From the NCBI GenBank assembly GCA_900491605.1, contig UESW01003830.1, positions 1,975,961 to 2,039,960 on the forward strand: a stretch of 64,000 bases of DNA, read 5' to 3'. The notes under the pieces are model-generated. The model ran no database searches. It was not told where the DNA came from and was given only the letters and a program-made list of their open reading frames with translations. Origin of the DNA: Calamus simplicifolius (Eukaryota > Streptophyta > Magnoliopsida > Arecales > Arecaceae). A program made the translations under genes and the position numbers. Shown in pieces: positions 10,884 to 20,667 of the stretch; positions within the stretch are counted from its first letter, which is position 1, and the number at the start of each line of letters is the position of its first letter.

Positions 10884-11960
10884 AGTGATAGCTGACTGGA
10901 ATTAATTCCAGATAGCTAAGAGGCTTGAAGACGATCGGCCAGGAAGAAAGAAGGAGCCCCAGCTAGCTATCAGCTAACTCACTTGAAAAAAAAAAGCACA
11001 ACAAGAGAGAGGCTCAGGTAACTCCTTAGGCAACTAAAACACTTGCTAGTTAGTTTTATAACTAACTAACAACCAAAGCATGCGGCCAGGAGATAAAGTA
11101 AAGAGACAGTAGTTTGCTCATTAGCTAACTGAACCAAAAGATAGTTAGCTCTTCAGCTAACTTAGCAAGCAATCCATATGGCAGGAAGAAGTAGCCATGA
11201 AATGGTAGTTAGCTCCCCAGCTAACTAGGAAAGAAAGTCTCACGGCTGCAAAGGAAAAAAGGCATCAGAAGGATTGGGTAGTTAGCTCATTAGCTAACTA
11301 GCCAACAGATAGTTAGCTTCCTAGCTAACTAATTAAAAGAAGCTCACGGTTGTAAAGGATTCTTTGTTATCAGAGAAAAGAGGAGTTAACTCTTTAGCTA
11401 ACTAAAAATATCAACCTGTTGGCTTGGATTCCCTGTAAAAAATAGTTAGCTAAGAAAGAAAACCAGTTAGCTCCAAAGCAAAGTAGTTAACTAACAGGGT
11501 ATGCTAGCTAGCTAAGAGAACCATCAGCTAGCTCACCAGTTGGCTAAAAAAGAGGGGCGTTCGGCCAAGTTAAGAATCAGGGAATGATAGTTAACTAAAA
11601 GGCAAGCCAGCTAGCTAACAGGGAAGTCAAGTTAGCTAATCAGCTAACTGATACCCAAAGCATTCGGCCATCATAGAAGCATTCAAACCATAGTTAACTA
11701 AAATGAAATCCAGCTAGATAAGAAGGAGGCCAAGCTAGCTAACTAGCTAGCTCAAAAATGACAAGGCTCGGCTAGCAACTATAACAGACACCTCAGCTAG
11801 CTAAAATGGAACTTCAGCTAGCTAACGAAGGAACAAGCTAGCTAACCAGCTAGCTCAAATTAACAACCGTTCAGCCAAACCATAGAAATTTAGCTAATTT
11901 AAGTACCAGCTAGCTAGACGAAAGAGCAAGCTAGCTAAATAGCTAACTCCAAAGCCAAAA
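10884..11960 (-). repeat. Dense array of AGCTAGCT / GTTAGCTAAC palindromes in U3
   Basis: Several dozen occurrences of short perfect palindromes (AGCTAGCT, TTAGCTAA, GTTAGCTAAC) are spread over about 1 kb, many in pairs such as 'gttagctcattagctaac'. The array fills U3 upstream of the TATA box at 10659 on the - strand. Spacing is irregular, so it is not a simple tandem repeat. The same array is present in the other LTR. Function is unknown; repeated binding sites are a plausible inference. Confidence 0.9.
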
Positions 11961-12155
11961 AGAATGGCCATGGCTAAAAGATGTTCATTTGATATCAATC
12001 AGGTGGAAAAATAAAATGAAGTAAACTCCCAAAGAGAATTGCATGAAGATACTTACTTGTAAAGCATCTGAACTTCCCTGCAACAAGCTTAATAAATATA
12101 ATTAGTCTTTTATTAATTGTTTTGTAAGTATCAAAATCAATCCAGGGTCAACAAT

Positions 12156-12168
12156 CTTCCCCTTTTTG
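12156..12168 (-). other. Polypurine tract of element C
   Basis: The - strand reads CAAAAAGGGGAAGA immediately before the 3' LTR. This is the expected plus-strand primer. Confidence 0.85.
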
Positions 12169-12552
12169 ATGATGATAAAACCCTTAAGCATGCAAAAAGA
12201 AAATATAGGAAGTATCATGAATAAACAGGAGTGGAAACAGAAAAACATTACTTTCTTCCCCTGTCAATCTGAATAAGTAAACTTCCCTTGAATATATGGA
12301 GTAATTACTTTCTTCATTCCCTTAATGTATGCAACATTCTTCTCCCCCTTTTTGTTAGTGATCAAAAAGAAGATTGAAGAGTTTTGCAATTAATTTAAGC
12401 ATAGTACATCAAGATAATGTGAACATTCATACATGTTTATAACAGTCATACAGAGCATTACAAGATCAGATATTACATTCCTACATATTTAGTTTTTAAG
12501 TTATACATCACAAAAAAGTAGAGTCATAAACATTCATCACTGAAACAATTAC

Positions 12553-12775
12553 ATTCACTTCTCATCATCATCAAAAGAGATTTGTACTGAGGATTCATCT
12601 TGTTTTTTGGAGGTTCCGGGCTTGTCTTGGGAAGGTTGAGTTAGAGGAGACCAGAGGTGTGGATGTGAAAATGAAGCATCAGGAGCTGAAGTGGCAGAAA
12701 GAGCAATGTAGGTTTCCATAAGTCGGCTCAGCTTAGAGAGAGATGCGGTCCAGTGATCAACTATATTGTGGCATC
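12553..12775 (-). pseudogene. C-terminal end of the extra ORF of element C, cut off by the Gypsy insertion
   Basis: The - strand frame runs from the Tekay target site to a TGA at about 12553: a Ser/Leu-rich start, a segment with HPHLWSPLTQPSQ, and an acidic end DDDEK. It is the tail of the protein whose main part lies at 23551-25062. The frame at the junction does not match that of the main part, so a small indel also broke it. Confidence 0.65.
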
Positions 12776-12780
12776 CCTAG
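12776..12780. repeat. Target-site duplication CCTAG, left
   Basis: CCTAG sits directly before the LTR at 12781 and again at 23551-23555 directly after the other LTR. Confidence 0.95.
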
Positions 12781-13030
12781 TGTAACATCCTGAAAACCTT
12801 GTAATCTATGGCATTTTCAGTTAAAATAAAGTCAGAAAGTTTTCTTGAAATATGGGTGTGTTGGCCTTTTGATAAATGTAAAGAGAAGAAATTTTGGAGT
12901 AAATAAGTATATTTCTAAATGTTAATGAGTCTGATTTGAGAAATTGAGAGACTTAAGTTTAATGGGTTTAAATCACAAGAAAAATCAAGTTTAGTTTGAG
13001 TTTTATCCTAAAATGACGTTTTTAGTGGTT

Positions 13031-13208
13031 GGAGTCGACTCTAATCAGAGTGGAGTCGACTCCGGCACGGTTTTAAACTTTCGGCACGCTTAGGAGTCGA
13101 CCCCTGCAGTGCTGGAGTCGACTCCTACTTTCAGGAGTCGACCCCTACTTTTCTGGAGTCGACCCCTACTTCTGCTGAGCCGACTCGCAATCTGTTCGAG
13201 CCGACTCC
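13031..13208 (+). repeat. GGAGTCGACTCC palindrome array in Tekay U3 (5' LTR)
   Basis: Eight variants of the 12-mer lie in 180 bp, two of them perfect palindromes (13052-13063 and 13114-13125), others GGAGTCGACCCC or GAGCCGACTC. It lies 300 bp upstream of the TTATAA/G-box region. The same motif family fills U3 of the unrelated Copia LTR at 2071-2404. Confidence 0.85.
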
Positions 13209-13504
13209 GCGACGGCAGGTTTTTCTGAGTTAAATCTTGAGAAATTCATATTTAATCCGTTTCAAGTCCGATTTGGATGCCGTTTGAACCGTTGGATTTC
13301 TAAAATCGAGTTCTTCAAGATGGTAAAGTCTTTTCTTAGAAATGTTACATAAAAGTATAGATTTAAGCGAAAAAGGATGATCTGGGCTATAAATCTATTA
13401 AAAAAATGCTATATCAGGGGCAAAATGGGAAAAGGCTCCGATGTCAATTGCAAATTGTGTTAAGGGCAACTTAGGAAAGAAAATATAAGGGCAAAATAGC
13501 ATGG

Positions 13505-13522
13505 TTATAAGTGAGCCACGTG
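13505..13522 (+). promoter_or_regulatory. TTATAA and G-box (CACGTG) in Tekay LTR
   Basis: TTATAA is followed 6 bases later by the palindromic G-box CACGTG (13517-13522), a site for plant bZIP/bHLH factors; the pair recurs in the 3' LTR near 21392-21409. Whether TTATAA is the real TATA box is inference. Confidence 0.4.
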
Positions 13523-15665
13523 TTTTCCAAAAAGCGTGTTTAAGAGTGTTGAGGGTAAAAGGGAGATTTGGCATGCCTTAACCCTTAAGTTTCCTATGAC
13601 TTGGTCCCCAAGTCATTAGAGAAAAAGGGGAACGTGGGTTCAGCCAGAGAAAAGAAAGAAAGAAAGAAAGAGGAGAAAAGAGAGGAAAAGGAAGAAGAAG
13701 AAGAAGAAAAAGGAGGAAGAAAGAGAAAGGGAAAGGGAAGCTTGGGGTTTGTGCTCGACTCCAGGTAAGCTATAGCTTCCCTAGATCTTGTATGACTTTA
13801 GATTTTCTTAGATTAGTGTATTTTGAGGTAATAGTAGAAGTAATCTTGAGTAGAGATAGGGTGGAAGAAAATAATGAGATATTAGAGGATAGATCATGTA
13901 TGCATGCATGGTTCATGGGAAAACCTCGTGTGGAGGTAATCCTAATAGCTATTGTATCTGTATGTTGACGTAGGTCAAGAGGGTTATTCCAGGGAGCCGA
14001 AATACCAGAGTTGAGTACCAGTTGTACCAGTCGAGGAGTAACCTACTAAGGTGAGTGGATTTCTCATCTAGCAATGAGAGGTTAATTTGAGCTAGTATAA
14101 TGAGATTTATACCTAGTTATGGTATGTTATGTTTAGCAGTATTATGTATGTTTTAAATATGAGAAATGAGAACCTAGTATATGATAATCTGATAAATGAG
14201 TTTTGAGCATAAACACATAAGCATGAGTTTCATGAGGGAATTTTTAATGTATACATGGCATATTTGCATGATAAAGCTTTACAAATGATGTATGAGTCAT
14301 ACTGAGCATCAGGCAGCTAGGGGGCTGATCACCCTTTAGACTGTACTGTAGCATGAGCATTGCACACTACTATCGAGCCGGCACCTCCTTGCGAACAGAT
14401 CGTACGATGAACCCCAGAATCAGGGGTGAGTGCATGCCTAACCAGGCCAGTGGGGCTGGTTGTGAGCAGCCCGTGGGGGCATGAATCATAGCTCAGTGGA
14501 GCTGATTACTATATATAGCCCGTGGGGGCAGAGAGAAAACCCGAGGTTCCAGGGTTAAGGAACAAAGCACTTTGCCAGGTGAACCGCACGGGTAAGGGGT
14601 GCTATTTGTGCGGGGATCCTGTTGCTAGTCACGCACCCGATGAGAGTACACCTACAGAAGGGCGACTGTAGGGTGGTACCTCAGAGGCATTACACACACA
14701 GCCCAGCATCATGAGATCTAAAAGCATATGTTGTGATATAAAAAGGGCCAATGGGCCAAATAGTTATCCCGAGAGGGAGAGCTTACTTGAGATGCCAGTG
14801 GGCAAGCAGATCCTGATGGGAGTCTGGGTTGTAGATAAAGAATGCATATCTTCATATTGTAATGCATGAAGTTTTATTTTAATGAGTTATCTTTCAGTGA
14901 AGAGTTATTATAGAGTATTCCAGTACTGATATGTTATTTGAAGAATAAGCTACATTTTATTTTATCTGATATCATGTTAAAAATGTACTTTGAGTTGTAC
15001 AAGTTAAATAGTTTCAGCATACGATTGAAATTAAGAGGTTATGGTTCTCTATTTCTCCATAGTTAGATGGTTATCCAGTCACTGGGACTTAGGTCTCATC
15101 CCTCTATGATTTAAATGTTCTTTCAGATCAGTGAGTATTTCTGCCAGGATCACAAGATAAGCAGGACAGGACCCTTAGCTGGTGAAGCTTGCTTGGATGC
15201 AAGAGTGTTTAAATGCTAGCCTTGTATATTGAGAGAGTGTGGTTTGATAATTGTATTTTGTATATGTGTATGTGTACAGTGGGATGTAATGATGTTTTAG
15301 ACCTTTTTGGATATGAATACGAGACTTATGTTTTGGAGAAGATTATGAGTATGATGTGTGCACTTAGGATTTTAATGTCGAATGTGAATGTGATCTTGTA
15401 AACTGCCTGAGGAATGTCATGAAAAATATTATCTGAGCAGGTTGATGCTTAATGTTGATTGGGTGATTTGTGTATATAATTGAGATGAAAGTGAAAAGTT
15501 TTTAACAGGATGTGTTTTCGTGTGTCTGCCACTTATGATAATTAGTTGGGGTTCTCTAGCTCTTTATGGAGCGCTACATAAAGACTAGTAAAACTCTATC
15601 CGATTACCACAAGTGTGCAGGTGTGCTGTCGGTGGCCCCAGAGAGGAGGGGGAGCTGACAAGTTT

Positions 15666-15677
15666 TGGTATCAGAGC
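15666..15677 (+). other. Primer-binding site (initiator Met tRNA)
   Basis: TGGTATCAGAGC, complementary to the 3' end of plant initiator methionine tRNA, lies 5 bases after the end of the 5' LTR. Confidence 0.9.
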
Positions 15678-15780
15678 CCTAGGTTATTAGGTCCTAGGGG
15701 AATAAGTATGAGTATGAGTCTAGGATGATTGAATGTTTTATGATTATAGCTATTGAATGATGAAACTGATGTAATGAATA

Positions 15781-18195
15781 ATGTCTTGTAGGACGATTAC
15801 TACAAAGGCATCTAGAGAGACAGAGCAATCTTCAGGCAGGGATAGAAGCAAAGGTCAAAGTAGATTCAGAAGGTCAGTTAGAAGAAGTCAAATTGATAGA
15901 ATGGCTTCTAGTGATTCCACCGAGCCAGTATCTAAGGAGGCTAGAGTGGGGGCATCTCCAGAGCAGATGCCAGAGTCTTCTTCACAGTCTATTACCCCTG
16001 TGCCAGTAGACCCATCTCGAGTACAGACTCAGGGGCCTAGTATGTCAGAGTTGGTAGGCATGATTACTCAGGCTGTGGTAGCAGCTGTGGGTGCTAGTTC
16101 TAGCCTTCCATCTAAAAATACTGAGGTTGTGAGGAATGTGGAAAGAGCCAGAAAGTTAGGGGCTCTGGAGTTCCAGGGAACTACTGATCCTATTCAGGCC
16201 GGGGCATGGCTGCAGAGGATCGAGAGAGTATTTGATGTGATGGGATGCTCTGAGGAGCAGAGGCTGAGTATTGCCACCTTTTTACTGGAGGGTAGAGCCC
16301 AGAGTTGGTGGAGATCTATTCAGGGCAGGCAGCCCCAGGGAGTGGAGTTGACATGGGAAAATTTTAGAAGAGAATTTCATCAGCAATATTATTCTGAGAT
16401 TTATAGGGATCAGAAGAGGAGGGATTTCCTTTGTCTGACTCAGGGGAGGATGTCCGTGGCAGATTATGAAGCCACTTTTGTGGAGTTATCTCAGTTTGCT
16501 AGGGCCTTGGTGGCTGATGAGAGGGAGAGATGTCGACTATTCCAGGATGGGTTGAATCTCCCTATTAAAGCCAAGACCTGTATGCAGACCTACAATAATT
16601 ACTCTGAGTTGGTGCAGGGAGCACTCAAAGCTGAGGAGATTGAAAAAGAATATATGAGTAGGAGGCAGGATAGAATGAAAAGAAGTGCTCCTAGTCATTC
16701 TTCTGCTCCGGGAGGGACTCAGCCATTCAAGAAACCCCAGAGGACTGGACAGTTTTATTCTGGGTTTAGAGCCCCTGGTGATGTGGGCAGAGGATCCGTA
16801 TCTGTGTCAGCATCTAGCCCAGTTCAAAGAAAGCCTTATGTGGGTGTGCCTCAGGTTGCCTCCAGCAGGGTGTCTGGTGATGTAGGGGAGCAGGGTCGTC
16901 CTTCTGGTGGAGGGAGAAATATACCCCCATGTAATGTATGTGGAAAACTTCATTTGGGAGAATGTAGGAGGGGCAATAAGGGATGTTATATTTGTGGTGA
17001 TCTAGGTCACCTGAAGAGAGATTGCCCTAGGAGAGGGCAGCAGGCTGGTGGGCTTCCTCAGGGGCCAGTAATGCCAAGGGGACAGCCTAGTAGGAGGGGT
17101 GATGGTAGTGTAGTGGCTTCAGCCAGTCAGGTGGGGCCTAATGTTAATCAGCCAGGAGGGTCATCCAGTATTCCGAGAGCCGAGGCCAGAGTGTTTGCCA
17201 TGACCAGACAGGAGGCTCAGATTGATCCTGATGTGGTGACAGGTATGCTACCCATCGATAATCATGATGCTTATATTTTAATTGATTCTGGATCTACGCA
17301 TTCATTTATCTCATGTGAGTTTGCTAAGCATCTAGTTAGAGATGTGGGCCAGTTGGGTAGTCAGTTGGTAGTATCTATGCCCGTAGGGAGGCCTTTTATA
17401 GCAGACCAAGTGTATAGAGGTTGTGATATTTCTGTGGGGAGTCAGAAATTAGCAGCAGATTTGATTCCTTTGAGGTTGAAAGAGTTTGATGCCATTTTGG
17501 GGATGGATTGGCTATCTGTGCATAGAGCCAGAGTAGATTGCTTAAGGAAGGAGGTGATGTTGCAAACTTCTGATGATAGAGAAGTCTGTTTTGTTGGTGA
17601 TAGGAGGGGGTTACCCTCAGGAGTGATTTCAGCTCTGTCAGCCAATAGAATGCTAGCAAAGAGATGTGAAGCCTATTTAGCTTGTGCAGTGAGCCTAGAG
17701 GGCAATGGTTTAGAGCTGACGAATATCCCTGTGGTAAGGGATTTTTCAGATGTATTTCCTGAGGAGTTGCCAGGGTTACCTCCTGACAGAGGATTTGATT
17801 TCAGTATAGATCTAGCCCCAGATACCAGACCAATAGCCAGGGCACCTTATAGAATGGCTCCAGTTGAATTGAAAGAATTGAAAAGTCAGTTACAAGAATT
17901 ATTGGATAAAGGGTTTATTAGACCCAGTATATCACCATGGGGTGCACCAGTGTTGTTTGTGAAGAAAAAGGATGGTACCTTGAGGTTGTGTATAGACTAT
18001 AGACAGTTGAACAAGGTGACCATTAGAAACAATTATCCATTACCAAGGATCGATGATTTGTTTGATCAGCTGCAGGGGGCAGCAGTGTTTTCAAAGATTG
18101 ATCTGAGATCTGGGTATCATCAATTGAGAATAAGAATGAGGATATATCTAAGACTGCTTTCAGGACCAGATATGGTCATTATGAGTTCTTGGTAA
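15781..18195 (+). pseudogene. Tekay gag-protease-RT(N-terminal) polyprotein, frameshifted in RT
   Basis: An 804-codon frame. Residues 1-130 are polar. The gag capsid domain spans about 140-280 (AWLQRIERVFDV, LLEGRAQSWW, FRREFHQQY). Two knuckles follow: CNVCGK-H-GEC near 385 and CYICGDLGHLKRDC near 402. The aspartic protease active site is LIDSGSTHSFIS near 500, and ILGMDWL about 70 residues later. RT begins near 640 (PYRMAP-EL-EL, WGAPVLFVKKKDG, RLCIDYRQLN). After SGYHQLRI, a single missing A near 18133 shifts the frame, giving 20 spurious residues and a stop. The first ATG at 15781 fits the 100-bp leader after the primer site. gag and protease are intact and could in principle be made. Confidence 0.95.
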
Positions 18196-19961
18196 TGCCA
18201 TTTGGCTTGACAAATGCTCCAGCTGCTTTTATGGGCCTGATGAATCAAGTATTTCAAGAGTATCTAGATAAATTTGTGATAGTATTCATTGATGACATCT
18301 TGATTTATTCTAGAAGTAGTGAAGAGCATGAACAGCATCTGAGGACAGTTTTGCAGATATTAAGAGAAAAGCAATTATATGCAAAGTTTAGTAAAAGTGA
18401 ATTTTGGCTGGATGAGGTAAAGTTCTTGGGACATGTAGTTTCAGCCAAAGGTATTATGGTAGATCCTCAAAAGATTGAAGCTATAGTAAATTGGGTATCA
18501 CCTACCAATCAGACTGAGGTGAGGAGTTTCTTGGGGTTAGCAGGATATTATAGAAGATTTATAGAAAATTTCTCGATTTTGGCTTCTCCTATGACTAAGC
18601 TGCTTAGAAAGAATATCAAGTTTGATTGGTCAAATGAATGCCAGAAGAGTATGGATGAATTGAAAAGGAGATTAACCTCAGCCCCAATCCTAATACTACC
18701 TGATAGTGCCAGTGATTATGTGATCTATAGTGATGCCTCATTGAAGGGTTTGGGGTGTGTTTTAATGCAGAATGGGAAAGTAGTGGCTTATATATCTAGA
18801 CAGTTGAGATCCCATGAAAAGAATTACCCCACCCATGATTTGGAGTTAGCTGCTGTTATATTTGCATTGAAGGTTTGGAGGCACTACTTGTATGGAAGAA
18901 GATGCCAGATATTTACTGATCATAAGAGCTTGAAATATATTCTGACCCAGAAGGAATTGAATTTAAGGCAGAGAAGATGGATTGAATTGATTAAAGACTA
19001 TGATTGCACTATTGAGTATCACCCAGGGAAAGCTAATGTTGTGGCTGATGCCTTGAGTCGAAAGTCTATGGCCACATTGGCTTCTATCAGAACCGTACAG
19101 CTACCCTTGATGATTGAGTTAAGGAGGTTAGATGCAGAGCTAGCTGTAGAAGAGTCAGGAGCCTTGTTGGCTACTTTCAGAGTGAGACCCCAAATGCTAG
19201 AAGAAATAAGAGAAGCTCAGTTGCTAGATCTACATTTGCTTAAAGCCAGAGATTTAATTCAGAGTGGGTCTCAGTCAGAGTTTTCTGTTAGAGGTGATGG
19301 AGTGTTATTATTCAAGGGCAGAGTTTGTGTGCCAGCTGTGGAATCAGTGAAAGATCAGATTTTAAGGGAAGCACATAGCTCAGCTTATTCAATGCATCCA
19401 GGTAGTACTAAGATGTATAGAACTATCAAACAGAATTACTGGTGGAATGGTATGAAAAAGGAGATAGCTGAGTATGTATCTAAGTGTTTGGTGTGTCAGC
19501 AGATTAAGGCTGAACATCAGTGTCCAGCTGGAAAGCTTCAGCCTCTGTTTGTGCCAGAGTGGAAGTGGGAGCATATAACTATGGATTTCGTTGTAGGACT
19601 CCCAAAGACCAGAAGGGGCAATGATGCTATATGGGTGATAGTTGATAGATTGACTAAGTCTGCTCATTTTCTGCCAATTAAGATTGTCTTTACCTTGGAT
19701 AGATTAGCAGAATTATATGTGCATGAAATTGTGAGTAGGCATGGTGTGCCAGTATCGATAGTATCAGATAGAGATCCAAGGTTCACATCTCAATTTTGGG
19801 CAGAATTACAGAAAGCTTTGGGGACTAAATTGAGGTTCAGTACAGCATTTCATCCCCAAACCGATGGTCAGTCAGAAAGAACCATCCAGACACTGGAGGA
19901 TATGCTGAGAGCTTGTGTCATGGAATTTTCTGGTAGCTGGGATGATCATCTACCTTTATAG
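18189..19961 (+). pseudogene. Tekay RT-RNase H-integrase frame
   Basis: A 590-codon frame that continues the polyprotein after the frameshift. The RT active site is VFIDDILIYS (residues 32-41). RT thumb and connection follow, then RNase H from about 175 (VIYSDAS, FTDHKSLKYI). The integrase zinc domain is about 394-435 (HPG--K, CLVCQQIK), and the catalytic core starts at about 463 (MDFVVGLP), with the second Asp in IVSDRDP (about 524) and the Glu in TDGQSERTIQ (about 563). The frame ends early because one base is missing near 19958, within DDHLPL. In an intact element all of this is one polyprotein with the previous and following frames. Confidence 0.95.
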
Positions 19962-19999
19962 AGTTTGCTTACAATAACAGCTACCATTCTAGCATTGAT

Positions 20000-20632
20000 A
20001 TGGCACCATATGAGGCCTTGTATGGGAGAAAATGTAGAACTCCAGTGTGTTGGGATGAGGAGGGAGAGAGAAGGCTGTTAGGCCCTGAGTTAGTGCAGCT
20101 TACAGCAGATCAAGTTAAAATTATAAGAGCTAAATTAAAGGCAGCCCAGGATAGACAGAAGAGCTATGCAGATAAAAAGCATAGAGAGGTAAAGTTTGAG
20201 GTTGGAGATAGAGTCTTTCTGAAGGTATCTCCTTGGCGAGGTATTATGAGATTTGGAAAGAAAGGCAAGTTGAGTCCCAGGTATATTGGACCCTATGAAA
20301 TTCTGGAAAGAGTTGGGACACTAGCTTATAGATTGGCTTTACCTCCAGAGTTATCTCAGATTCATAATGTATTTCATGTATCAATGCTTAGGAGGTATGT
20401 GCCAGATTCCTCTCATGTGATTCAGTCTGAGACTATAGAGTTACAGGGGGATTTATCATTTGCAACAGAACCAGTGAAGATCTTGAGTAGGGAGATTAAG
20501 CAGCTCCGCAGTAAAAGAATTCCGTTAGTTAAGGTGCAATGGTTAAATCATCAAAAAGAGGAGGCTACATGGGAGCGAGAGGATGAGATGAGATTTAAGT
20601 ACCCCCATCTATTTGAAAATATATCTAGCTAA
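20000..20632 (+). pseudogene. Tekay integrase C-terminus with chromodomain
   Basis: A 210-codon frame in continuation of integrase: MAPYEALYGRKCRTP, then the GPY/F module (LSPRYIGPYEILERVG, residues about 92-107) and HNVFHVSMLRRY. The last 50 residues (EPVKILSREIKQLRSK, VQWLNHQKEEATWE, RYPHLF-like end) form a chromodomain, which in this clade is thought to direct integration to particular chromatin. The stop is followed by the polypurine tract. The true frame starts upstream near 19960; the ATG at 20000 is only the first in this frame. Confidence 0.95.
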
Positions 20633-20654
20633 ATTTCGAGGACGAAATTTCTTA

Positions 20655-20667
20655 AGAGGGGGAGAAT
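20655..20667 (+). other. Polypurine tract of element D
   Basis: AAGAGGGGGAGAA directly before the 3' LTR start at 20668. Confidence 0.9.

Larger units (their letters stand above)
9931..12153 (-). repeat. 3' LTR of SIRE-type element C (2223 bp)
   Basis: The LTR runs from TGTTGCCTAG to GGTCAACA (+ strand view), with TGTTG/CAACA ends. It abuts the polypurine tract on its right. On the - strand it contains a palindrome-rich U3 (10905-11960), then a TATA box (10659-10666). It is the shorter LTR; small indels separate it from the 5' copy, for example the 'gatctggatgacct' present only at 30663. Confidence 0.95.
12781..15660 (+). repeat. 5' LTR of Tekay element D (2880 bp)
   Basis: This LTR is almost identical to the LTR at 20668. 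U3 contains the GGAGTCGACTCC array (13031-13208), a G-box CACGTG (13517-13522) and TTATAA (13505). R/U5 is long and non-coding. The 62-codon frame at 15213-15401 is present identically in the other LTR at 23103-23291 and is not a gene. Confidence 0.95.

Noticed and set aside
10884..11960. CRISPR-like array of short repeats
   Set aside because: Repeats are short palindromes with irregular spacing in an LTR of a plant retrotransposon; no constant spacer or repeat length, no cas genes.
15213..15401. 62-codon ORF in the Tekay 5' LTR, identical at 23103-23291
   Set aside because: It lies in R/U5 of both LTRs, has no domain, and its identity simply reflects LTR identity.
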